DNA of 12,588 nt from Phycisphaerae bacterium (lineage in GTDB: Bacteria; Planctomycetota; Phycisphaerae; UBA1845). This document shows positions 6,656-12,588 of this stretch, one piece after another (the first letter of the stretch is position 1; each line of letters begins with the position of its first letter). The translations under genes and the position numbers were made by a program. The notes under the pieces are model-generated. The model did no database searches. It was not told where the DNA came from and saw only the letters and a program-made list of their open reading frames with translations. Location of the stretch: assembly GCA_021604825.1 (NCBI GenBank), contig BQJS01000142.1:1-12588 (forward strand). Direction: 5' to 3'.

Positions 6656-6895
6656 ATGCATGACGAACCGGACTTTGTGGTCGAGATCGATGGGCTGGGC
6701 GAGTCGGAGCCAATCTCCGAGACGCCGCGGCGCGCCTGGATCGGTGTGCATTTTGAATGTTGCGACGTCTATGTCCGGATCTACAAGAACCCAGCCGGCG
6801 ATGCTTACGAAGGTCGCTGCCCAAGGTGTCTTCAAAAAGTTCGGGCCCGCGTCGGACCGGGAGGCACCAGCGCCCGGTTTTTCTCCGCCAACTGA
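6656..6895 (+). CDS. Small zinc-ribbon-like protein (CC...CPRC)
   Basis: The 79-aa product has an acidic N-terminus (1-25) and then a compact conserved-looking core: WIGVHFECCDVYVRIY (28-43), a turn, YEGRCPRCLQKVR (51-63) and GPGGTSARFF (68-77). Cys35-Cys36 and Cys55-Cys58 are placed to bind one zinc ion in a rubredoxin-like or ribbon knuckle. From memory, very similar small proteins with the FECC, GRCPRC and GPGGTxARFF blocks occur widely in planctomycetes, with no known function; this needs a search. I chose ATG 6656; an in-frame TTG at 6632, after AGCGGGGG, would add 8 residues. It lies 45 nt after the cyclodeaminase-family gene in the same direction and may be co-transcribed. It is probably cytosolic. 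Confidence 0.75.
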   Translation: MHDEPDFVVEIDGLGESEPISETPRRAWIGVHFECCDVYVRIYKNPAGDAYEGRCPRCLQKVRARVGPGGTSARFFSAN

Positions 6896-6938
6896 GTTCG
6901 CGCAGTTTCCCCATTCCAATATTCGTTCAAATGTTGAA

Positions 6939-6968
6939 TTGTCCGGCGTCACCATGCGTGGTTATAAT
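6939..6968 (+). promoter_or_regulatory. Sigma70-type promoter for the exchanger gene
   Basis: TTGTCC (6939-6944) and a perfect TATAAT (6963-6968) are separated by 18 nt. Transcription would begin near 6975, leaving a leader of about 40 nt with GAGG (7005-7008) 7 nt before the GTG start. This makes the exchanger gene its own transcription unit. Confidence 0.7.
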
Positions 6969-7015
6969 CTGCGACCCTTGCCACAATCCTGCAGGCAAGT
7001 CTTCGAGGCGAACAC

Positions 7016-8086
7016 GTGCTGACGCAATGGCTTTACCCCAACAATGTTACCACGCCCATGCTCCTTGGCGAGATGTTGATCGCCGGCGCGATTGTGGTGC
7101 TCATCGCCATTCGCCTGACGAAGCTGGCTGATCGCTTTGCCGACGAGTGGAATCTGGGCAAGGCGTTTGTCGGAATGCTCTTGTTGGCGACTGTCACGAG
7201 CTTGCCCGAGGTGGTGGCTGGCGCGACGGCTGCTGCTATCGGCTCGGTGGACATGGCCTTCGCCGCGGTCTATGGCAGTTGCTCGTTTAACATCGTGATC
7301 ATTGTCATTATGAACCTCGCACTGGCGAAGGGCGGTTCGGTGCTTAGCGAGGCCCGGCCAGCTCAACTGCTGAACAGTTCGTTCGGTATCGTAATGATTG
7401 TGTTTTCCATCAGCGCGATCGCGACGGTGCAGAAGTTTGCGGGCAGTCCGATCATTCAGCAAACGATCGAGATTGTCTCTTCCCTGTCGATCATCGTGAC
7501 GTACATTTGGTTTATGATGTTGTCTCAGCGTTTTGAAAGGCGCGATGCGGTTGCGGCAGATTTGAAGGCGTCATCGCGTCGCCCCAAGGGAATCGTGGTC
7601 GCGTTGCTTGTCGTTTCTTTCATGACCGTGATGTCGGCTTGGTGGCTGACCAAAACCGGTGACGTGCTGTCGGAGCACCCCATCGAGTTTCTGGGTCGTC
7701 CACTTGGCAAGACTGCCATTGGCATTTGTTTCCTGGCGGCTGCGACTTCGTTACCGGAGATCGCCACGAGTTTAACAGCCGTGCGGATCAACAACCTCGA
7801 CATGGCCCTCGGAAATGTCTTCGGCAGCAATATGTTCAACATGCTGGTCGTGCCGGTGATCAAGTTTTCGGCGTGGTGTACGGGCGATTCGCTTTGTATG
7901 TATGGTGAGAACTTCTCCGCCAACTTGAACATGTTAGCCGGTCTGTTCGCGGTGATGATGATGGCCATCGCCCTCGCGGGGATTGCCTATCGAACGCGGC
8001 GGCGGGTACTCAAGTTGGGCGTGGATTCTGTTGTGCTACTGCTGGTTTACGTCACGGGAATGACCATCCTACTGACGCAGCACTAG
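7016..8086 (+). CDS. CaCA-family sodium/calcium exchanger
   Basis: The 356-aa inner-membrane protein is a cation/Ca2+ antiporter that most likely exports Ca2+ against Na+ or H+. It shows the two inverted alpha repeats of the family: alpha-1 at about 50-92 (FVGMLLLATVTSLPE, then GSVDMAFAAVYGSCSFNI) and alpha-2 at about 232-275 (IGICFLAAATSLPEIATSLT, then LDMALGNVFGSNMFNM). The key acidic residues are Glu65 and Glu248 of the two TSLPE motifs. A basic stretch at about 171-191 (QRFERRD to SSRRPK) is the cytoplasmic loop between the halves. About ten transmembrane helices can be counted. Alpha-2 has the usual GSNxxN; alpha-1 has GSCSFN, with Cys where Asn is usual. GTG 7016 is chosen from the GAGG site 7 nt upstream and the promoter. 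The stop faces that of the M24 peptidase 33 nt away. Confidence 0.9.
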   Translation: MLTQWLYPNNVTTPMLLGEMLIAGAIVVLIAIRLTKLADRFADEWNLGKAFVGMLLLATVTSLPEVVAGATAAAIGSVDMAFAAVYGSCSFNIVIIVIMNLALAKGGSVLSEARPAQLLNSSFGIVMIVFSISAIATVQKFAGSPIIQQTIEIVSSLSIIVTYIWFMMLSQRFERRDAVAADLKASSRRPKGIVVALLVVSFMTVMSAWWLTKTGDVLSEHPIEFLGRPLGKTAIGICFLAAATSLPEIATSLTAVRINNLDMALGNVFGSNMFNMLVVPVIKFSAWCTGDSLCMYGENFSANLNMLAGLFAVMMMAIALAGIAYRTRRRVLKLGVDSVVLLLVYVTGMTILLTQH

Positions 8087-8119
8087 ACGCCACGCCGTTT
8101 GAGCGGGTTGCTCGCATGC

Positions 8120-9523
8120 TTATTTTCCGTGAATGATGGCAGTAACTTCATCCGGATCGTTCGGCAGCGCTAAGGTTAGGATTTCAGGTCCGTCGGTTGA
8201 TTCGTCACGTATGGCGACGTCTTCTTCAATCCGAATTCCCCCGAACTTGTCGCGAAGCAGCGCATCGACTGCCGGTCGATTGATTGCGTCGGCGAACGGT
8301 TGGATCAAGGCGTCACGCTCCCAGATCGATGGAACCAGATAGATCCCGGGTTCAATGGTCACGACCATTCCCGGTTCGAGGTCGCGGTCCAATCGAAGGA
8401 AACAATCCCCAAAGCGTTCCGGTCGCACGCGGTCCTTTGCGTAGCCCGCAAGGTCGCCAAAATCTTCCAGATCGTGGACACCCATGCCAATCAAATGCCC
8501 TACGCCGTGCGGGAAGAACAATCCGTACGCGCCGCGATTCGCGAGGTCGGCTGGCTCGCCCTTGAGCAACTCGGCACTCACCAAACCTTCGCAGATGATT
8601 TGGGCGGCCAACTGGTGGATCTCAAGATATCGTTTACCTGGAATGCACGCGTTGATGGCGGCTTGCTCGGCGCGGAGGACGGTTTCATAGAGGTGGCGTT
8701 GAATTTTGGTCCACTCGCCGTCCACCGGATAAGCACGCGTCATGTCGCTCGTGTAGCAGCCGGTTTCTTCAGCTCCGGCATCGACCAGGAGGAGCGAACC
8801 TTTCTCTAACGGACGATCAGCGCACTCACCGTGCAGCACTTCGCCGCGAATCGTGCAGATGGGCGAGAAGCTCGGCTGACAATTGTGTCGGACGAGTTCT
8901 GCGATCAGCGCGGCTTGCACGTCGGACTCGGTATTGCCAGACTTTGCAGCCCGCATAGCCGCCAGATGACCAGCCACGCCTGCCTTCGCCGCATAGCGCA
9001 TCGCAGAAAGTTCATGCTCATCCTTGATCAACCGCAGGTCGATGATCGCCAGCGATTCTTCATCGGTCAGTTTGGAAAGTTTCAACTTGCAGGCGTGGGC
9101 CAACGTGTCGGGGTGCGGTGGGGTCACGCAGGAAATGTTTCCTGATGCCGTCGCTGACTCCAACGCGCTGTAGTCTTTGATTTGCGACGCGTCGATGCCC
9201 ATGGCGGCTGCACAGACCGCATCGGATGGCGTGGGTCCAAGCCAAAGTGGGTCGTCAGGCCCGGGCGGCGTGCGGAACCAGGTGCAACCCGATTGGCCGT
9301 CACTGCCAGGTTCGATCATCAGTGCGGCGTGTTCGAGTGCTGGTCCACCAAAGTAAAGGTAGCAGCTTTCCGCCCGAAACAAGTGCATGTTGGTGGCGTA
9401 TGAGCGGGCCAACGCGTGTCCGGAAAAGATGACCATCGGGCGGGTGATCTTCTTGGCCAACGCAGCCCGCCGCGTTTGATACGCGCCGGCAGGTGATGTC
9501 AGAGTCAGTTCGATACCGGACAT
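8120..9523 (-). CDS. M24B family Xaa-Pro aminopeptidase
   Basis: The 467-aa enzyme is predicted to remove the N-terminal residue from peptides whose second residue is proline, using two metal ions, in the cytosol. The N-terminal aminopeptidase-P domain (about 10-140) includes YATNMHLFRAESCYLYFGG. The creatinase/pita-bread domain follows (about 170-445) with all five metal ligands in the expected motifs: Asp248 (LLVDAGAE), Asp260 (TSDMTR), His343 (HGVGHLIGMGVHD), Glu391 (VTIEPG) and Glu433 (GGIRIEED). The length fits PepP-type enzymes (about 440). ATG 9523 is preceded by a purine-rich site (GAGGGGAG on the coding strand, about 9529-9536). It starts 45 nt after the peroxidase stop in the same direction, with no terminator seen, so it may be co-transcribed with it. 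A dipeptidase-like activity cannot be excluded from sequence alone. Confidence 0.92.
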   Translation of the reverse strand: MSGIELTLTSPAGAYQTRRAALAKKITRPMVIFSGHALARSYATNMHLFRAESCYLYFGGPALEHAALMIEPGSDGQSGCTWFRTPPGPDDPLWLGPTPSDAVCAAAMGIDASQIKDYSALESATASGNISCVTPPHPDTLAHACKLKLSKLTDEESLAIIDLRLIKDEHELSAMRYAAKAGVAGHLAAMRAAKSGNTESDVQAALIAELVRHNCQPSFSPICTIRGEVLHGECADRPLEKGSLLLVDAGAEETGCYTSDMTRAYPVDGEWTKIQRHLYETVLRAEQAAINACIPGKRYLEIHQLAAQIICEGLVSAELLKGEPADLANRGAYGLFFPHGVGHLIGMGVHDLEDFGDLAGYAKDRVRPERFGDCFLRLDRDLEPGMVVTIEPGIYLVPSIWERDALIQPFADAINRPAVDALLRDKFGGIRIEEDVAIRDESTDGPEILTLALPNDPDEVTAIIHGK

Positions 9524-9568
9524 GGGCGCTCCCCTCGGGTGAGACCTACAGCAAGACGTTCTTCTCGA

Positions 9569-10189
9569 TTACTTTTCAACAGCTTCCGGCTTGGGCTCCG
9601 CCAGCGCCTTTTCGACAGCCTCCGCGATCTTATCGCTGTCGGGATTCGTGCGCGGTCCGAATTTCGCAATCACTTCGCCCTTGCGATCGACCAGGTATTT
9701 TTGGAAATTCCATTTCACTTTGCCAGCGATGTCTTTGTTGGGATGGTTGATCAGGAATTTGTACAAGTCGCAGCAGTCGTCGCCTTTGACGGACACCTTT
9801 GAGAAAAGGTCGAAGCTGACGTTGTACTTTTCGCAGAACTTTGCAATTTCTTCATTGCTACCCGGTTCTTGCGAAAGGAAGTCGTTGGCTGGGAATGCCA
9901 GGATTTCAAAATCCTTGTCCTTGTATTTTTGATAGAGCGGTTCGAGTTGTTCGTAGTTTTTCTTGGTGAGTCCGCACTTCGACGCGACGTTGACAATGAG
10001 CAGAACGTCGCCGCGGTACTTCTCAAGTTTGACGTCTTCGCCACTGATCGACTTCATTTCGAAATCGAGGACCGAGGTTTTCATTTTCGTTTCATCGGTG
10101 GTTTTGCTTTCTTTGGAGGCCTCTTCGGCTACCAGAAGCTGGGCTCCTGCGAACATCGCGATCATCGTGCAAATCTTAGCCGTCTTCAT
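9569..10189 (-). CDS. Exported glutathione peroxidase family protein, two-cysteine type
   Basis: The 206-aa thiol peroxidase reduces hydrogen and lipid peroxides; proteins of this type usually take electrons from thioredoxin rather than glutathione. Residues 1-21 look like a signal peptide (MKTAKICTMIAMFAGAQLLVA), followed by a charged linker rich in Lys, Glu and Thr (22-36). The domain starts at about 39. The peroxidatic Cys72 lies in NVASKCGLT, Gln107 in SQEPGSNEEI and Trp160-Asn161 in KWNFQKYLVDRKGE, giving the catalytic tetrad. Cys119 in IAKFCEKYNV is in the place of the resolving Cys of yeast Gpx3. FPCNQF is changed to FPANDF (99-104), and a Cys pair (139-140) stands just before LYKFL. 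I chose ATG 10189 because AAGGA ends 8 nt upstream; the ATG at 10198 overlaps that site. Export would place it in the periplasm or the membrane surface. Confidence 0.88.
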   Translation of the reverse strand: MKTAKICTMIAMFAGAQLLVAEEASKESKTTDETKMKTSVLDFEMKSISGEDVKLEKYRGDVLLIVNVASKCGLTKKNYEQLEPLYQKYKDKDFEILAFPANDFLSQEPGSNEEIAKFCEKYNVSFDLFSKVSVKGDDCCDLYKFLINHPNKDIAGKVKWNFQKYLVDRKGEVIAKFGPRTNPDSDKIAEAVEKALAEPKPEAVEK

Positions 10190-10222
10190 TTCGTTCATCC
10201 TTCGTTTACAGGTCATTGCCGA

Positions 10223-10258
10223 CCAATTCAAAGCTGGATTCCAATTCAAAGCTGGATT
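10223..10258. repeat. 18-bp perfect tandem duplication
   Basis: CCAATTCAAAGCTGGATT occurs at 10223-10240 and again immediately at 10241-10258. It lies between the predicted promoter and the start of the peroxidase gene, so it would be mostly in the 5' untranslated leader. It could be a recent slippage product or a doubled regulatory site. Confidence 0.9.
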
Positions 10259-10285
10259 GTAGACACCCGCTGCGATTCGATCCAA
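10256..10285 (-). promoter_or_regulatory. Possible sigma70 promoter for the peroxidase gene
   Basis: On the minus strand, TTGGAT (10285-10280) and TACAAT (10261-10256) are 18 nt apart. Transcription would begin near 10249, inside the second copy of the 18-bp repeat, giving a leader of about 60 nt. It separates the peroxidase gene from the TPR gene that ends at 10318. Confidence 0.5.
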
Positions 10286-10317
10286 TTGCCAGCAACTCAA
10301 TCCAATCAACGGTGGGA

Positions 10318-11412
10318 CTACTGCGTGTGGATCATATTGAGCAGTTCGAGGATTTGGTTGCGGCGGGAGTGGCCGCCCGGTGCATCAAGTGATGCTTGCA
10401 AATGCTGGGCGGCTAACTCGCGCTCTCCGGATTCGAGGTAGGCAATTCCCAAGTCGTAGTGCCCGTCGGCATCGTCGGGCATTTCCGCAAGAAAGTGCTT
10501 CAGATAGAGCGTGTAGTTCGGCAAATCGCCACGTTGCTTGAATCGATTGGCGGCCTGGCGGTATGCGGGTGCGAGCCAATCGCCTGCCCGTTTCGGATCG
10601 AGTTTGGCGGCTTGCTTGACGAGTGTGGCGAACTGCTCCATGTCGTCGAGGCCATAGACTGCTTTGGAATAAACAATGTAGGCATCGGCTCGTACTTGCG
10701 GCGAGACTTTGCTGCTTTTGAGTTGCCCCGCGATCTCTTTACAGATTGATTCCGCACGCTTGAATTCGCCGCGCCGCATCCAAACCTGGGCGAGCTCGCT
10801 GTTGACGTCGATGCGTTTGATACCCTTCGCCCGAGCCATTTCCAACTGATACACCGCCGACCTTCGCGGTGCTGCATCAAACGTTCCGAGTACCACGCCG
10901 CTGCGTTTGATCAGATACCACTCGTTGGTCGCGTGTCCCGGTTCGCCGGTGGCTAGGTCGATCGTGCGTACGTTTCCGAAGTCGCGCCCGATGCGGGCGT
11001 AGGCGAGTCCGAGTTCGGCATTGAGCTGCGGATCGGTCAGGCCGAGATCGTCGGCTTGCTCGAGATGTTCGAGTGCCATGGTGTGGCGTCCCTCGGCGAC
11101 GAGTAGCCGACCGATGTGAAGATGGTCTTCGGGGCTGGCGTCGTAGGCGAGGGCTTTGCGCAGGTGTTTGATCGCCGACTCGCGCCGGTGGTGCTGCTCG
11201 AAGAGCTTGGCCAACTTGCGATGGGTGATCGCCGATCGCGGGTTGGACCGGACGATGCGGTTGGCGACTGCGTCGGCGTCCGCGAGTTTCTCCCCGGCAA
11301 GCAACGATTCGACGCGTTGATAGAGCGCTTCAACGGAAAGATGTCCGGAATCGTCAGGACCATCCAAGCCAAAGGTCGCGAGAATTGCAATAATCAGAAT
11401 GCGGGTGAGCAT
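10318..11412 (-). CDS. TPR-repeat protein, probably exported
   Basis: The 364-aa protein is built of helical tetratricopeptide repeats, which serve protein-protein contact rather than catalysis; partner unknown. Residues 1-15 are a hydrophobic N-terminus (MLTRILIIAILATFG) that looks like a short signal or anchor. TPR-like units can be seen at about 28-57, 60-93 (SAITHRKLAKLFEQHH, AIKHLRKALAYD), 94-125 (HLHIGRLLVAEGRHTMALEHLEQA), 129-142, 202-235 (VNSELAQVWMRRGEFKRAESICKEI), 240-273 and 315-345 (DGHYDLGIAYLESGERELAAQHLQASL). A break at about 145-185 (NVRTIDLATGEPGHATNEWYLIKR) has no repeat and may be a loop or inserted strand. I chose ATG 11412 because GGAAG lies 5 nt upstream and hydrophobic residues follow at once; an upstream start at 11454 would add a proline-rich run. 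It is divergent from the M28 peptidase gene. Confidence 0.82.
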   Translation of the reverse strand: MLTRILIIAILATFGLDGPDDSGHLSVEALYQRVESLLAGEKLADADAVANRIVRSNPRSAITHRKLAKLFEQHHRRESAIKHLRKALAYDASPEDHLHIGRLLVAEGRHTMALEHLEQADDLGLTDPQLNAELGLAYARIGRDFGNVRTIDLATGEPGHATNEWYLIKRSGVVLGTFDAAPRRSAVYQLEMARAKGIKRIDVNSELAQVWMRRGEFKRAESICKEIAGQLKSSKVSPQVRADAYIVYSKAVYGLDDMEQFATLVKQAAKLDPKRAGDWLAPAYRQAANRFKQRGDLPNYTLYLKHFLAEMPDDADGHYDLGIAYLESGERELAAQHLQASLDAPGGHSRRNQILELLNMIHTQ

Positions 11413-11459
11413 GAGTCTTCCAGGGCTTGGGCATGCGGGTGGTGGCGTTACCAAGTGAA

Positions 11460-11487
11460 GTTATAACTTTCGCGATGGTCCTGTCGA
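11460..11487 (-). promoter_or_regulatory. Possible promoter of the TPR gene, with palindrome
   Basis: On the minus strand, TCGACA (11487-11482) and TATAAC (11465-11460) are 16 nt apart and each matches five of six consensus positions. The -10 lies inside a perfect 12-bp palindrome, AAGTTATAACTT (11458-11469), which could be an operator or simply an AT-rich coincidence. Confidence 0.5.
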
Positions 11488-11623
11488 GGGGGCTGGCGGT
11501 GGGTGATGTGGGGGTCACGCGAATTTGAGGGAATTACACGTCTCGACTAAACTTCTCGCTCGGGCACCGGGTGAAAAAAACAGTCCCAATTTTAATGGGT
11601 TAGTGATTTTGGAGGGTTCTTCT
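11488..11623. other. Leader region of the M28 peptidase gene
   Basis: This divergent gap contains an A-run (11574-11580), a TTTAAT (11591-11596) that could be a plus-strand -10 but without a good -35, and a strong Shine-Dalgarno site GGAGGG (11611-11616). No coding sequence is evident. Confidence 0.35.
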
Positions 11624-12588
11624 TTGAGAAACGTTTACGCGCGGCGGCTTACCGTGCATCGACTCTTGATGCTGATGACCATCACGACCAGTGCAGGCAC
11701 CGCGGTTGGCGGACCGATTGCTGACGCCTATCGCGATCAAGCCACCCGCATCATCGACGCGGCATTGGCGAGTGACGATGCGTACCAGAAGCTGCAACAT
11801 ATCTGCGACGATATCGGGCATCGCATCTGCGGGTCCGAGGCGTTGGAGCGAGCGGTTGAGTGGGCGGCTGACGAAATGCGACGCGACGGGATGGCCAACG
11901 TACACACCGAACCCGTCGAAGTCATTAAATGGGTGCGGGGTCGCGAGTCGTGCGAAATGGTGTCGCCACGCAAAGAACCGCTGGTGATGCTCGGATTGGG
12001 CAAAACGGTTGGGACGCCGCCAGAAGGGATTACTGCGCCCGTCGTGGTCGTTGCCGATGAGAAGGAACTTGAGGCATTGGGTGATGGAGCCAAAGGCAAG
12101 ATCGTACTCTTCAACAATCCGATGCCTCCCTACGATCATGAACGAGGTTCGGGTTACGGTCACTCCGTGCGATTCCGGACAAACGGCGCAAGGATGGCCG
12201 CCGAGATCGGCGCAGTGGCCTGTCTCATTCGATCGGTGACCGCACATAGTCTACGCACGCCCCACACCGGAACGATGAATTACAAAGACGCCGAGGTCCG
12301 AATCCCGGCGGCTGCGGTGTCGGTGGAAGATGCGGAAACGATTCGCCGGTTGACGAAACGCGGTATCGAAGTTGTGCTCAAGATCAAGATGGAAGCGAAG
12401 AACTATGGGCCGGCGATGTCGGCGAACGTCATTGGCGAATTGCGCGGTTCGACGCATCCCGAGCAGATCGTCGTGATCGGTGGGCACATCGATTCGTGGG
12501 ACGTCGGTCAAGGCGCCCACGATGACGGGGCGGGGTGCATCATGGCGATGGCCGCGGTCAAATTGCTCAAAGACCTTGGGTTGCAGCC
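11624..12588 (+). CDS. Secreted M28 family metallopeptidase, 3' end missing
   Basis: Partial gene: the frame is open from TTG 11624 to the window edge (321 complete codons). It encodes a zinc aminopeptidase or carboxypeptidase-Q-like enzyme. Residues 1-30 form a signal peptide with a basic n-region (MRNVYARRLTVHR) and a short hydrophobic core (LLMLMTITTSAG). An M28 N-terminal segment follows with DDIGHRICGSEALERAVEW (about 62-80). A PA-type lid domain occupies about 130-250 (GAKGKIVLFNNP; HSVRFRTNGARMAAEIGAV from 180). The catalytic domain opens with ANVIGELRG and GGHIDSWDVGQGAHDDGAG, where His288 and the bridging Asp300 are metal ligands and Asp290 is the usual catalytic aspartate. The remaining ligands would lie beyond the edge. 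TTG is chosen because GGAGGG ends 7 nt before it; the first ATG (11669) would delete the basic n-region. Confidence 0.88.
   Translation, partial: MRNVYARRLTVHRLLMLMTITTSAGTAVGGPIADAYRDQATRIIDAALASDDAYQKLQHICDDIGHRICGSEALERAVEWAADEMRRDGMANVHTEPVEVIKWVRGRESCEMVSPRKEPLVMLGLGKTVGTPPEGITAPVVVVADEKELEALGDGAKGKIVLFNNPMPPYDHERGSGYGHSVRFRTNGARMAAEIGAVACLIRSVTAHSLRTPHTGTMNYKDAEVRIPAAAVSVEDAETIRRLTKRGIEVVLKIKMEAKNYGPAMSANVIGELRGSTHPEQIVVIGGHIDSWDVGQGAHDDGAGCIMAMAAVKLLKDLGLQ

Noticed and set aside
6962..7462. 166-aa minus-strand open frame under the exchanger gene
   Set aside because: It is a His/Arg/Gln-rich antisense shadow of a conserved alpha repeat and has no start context.
8087..8119. Possible shared terminator between the convergent exchanger and M24 genes
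   Set aside because: Only a 4-bp GAGC/GCTC stem can be drawn, and the following T-run is short.
11600..12247. 215-aa minus-strand open frame at the right end
   Set aside because: It is antisense to the M28 peptidase, whose signal peptide, PA domain and metal-binding motif are evident.

Overview
The window looks like ordinary chromosomal DNA of a Planctomycetota bacterium. I infer this from an exported protein with a PEP-CTERM sorting tail, a small CC/CPRC zinc-ribbon-like protein ending in GPGGTSARFF that I associate with planctomycetes, weakly clustered genes, few strong Shine-Dalgarno sites and a REP-like palindromic pair in an intergenic gap. Base composition looks moderate, somewhat GC-rich by eye; it was not computed. 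I see no rRNA, tRNA, CRISPR array, transposase, phage gene or toxin-antitoxin pair, and no obvious new defence or biosynthetic system.

Layout. (1) 273-1019 (+) encodes a PEP-CTERM exported protein. A bidirectional terminator at 1088-1117 separates it from a leftward pair: a SIMPL/DUF541 membrane-anchored protein (2685-1903), then a lipoprotein N-acetylmuramoyl-L-alanine amidase of the PGRP fold (1852-1163). (2) A divergent intergenic region with a good promoter drives a rightward single-pass membrane protein of unknown function (2919-3560), followed by an AtoE-type short-chain fatty acid transporter (3658-5133). (3) A 24-bp perfect inverted repeat pair (5168-5240) lies just before a tightly coupled pair: a DUF2064 / TIGR04282 glycosyltransferase-like protein (5262-5975) overlapping by 4 nt a stand-alone cyclodeaminase/cyclohydrolase-domain protein (5972-6610). 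A small zinc-ribbon protein (6656-6895) follows. A well-formed promoter then leads into a CaCA-family sodium/calcium exchanger (7016-8086). (4) Three leftward genes come next: a TPR protein (11412-10318), an exported two-cysteine glutathione peroxidase (10189-9569) and an M24B Xaa-Pro aminopeptidase (9523-8120). (5) Divergent from the TPR gene, a secreted M28 metallopeptidase begins at a TTG codon (11624) and runs off the right edge.

Functionally the region mixes envelope and secretion functions (sorted exoprotein, anchored amidase, SIMPL protein, secreted peptidase), transport (fatty acid, Ca2+), peptide breakdown (M24B, M28) and peroxide defence. Apart from the ATGA-coupled pair, and possibly the SIMPL-amidase and peroxidase-peptidase pairs, the genes appear to be separate transcription units. 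The points most worth checking are the REP-like element, the odd coupling of a DUF2064 transferase to a lone FTCD_C protein, the conserved small zinc-ribbon protein, and the duplicated 18-mer in the predicted leader of the peroxidase gene.
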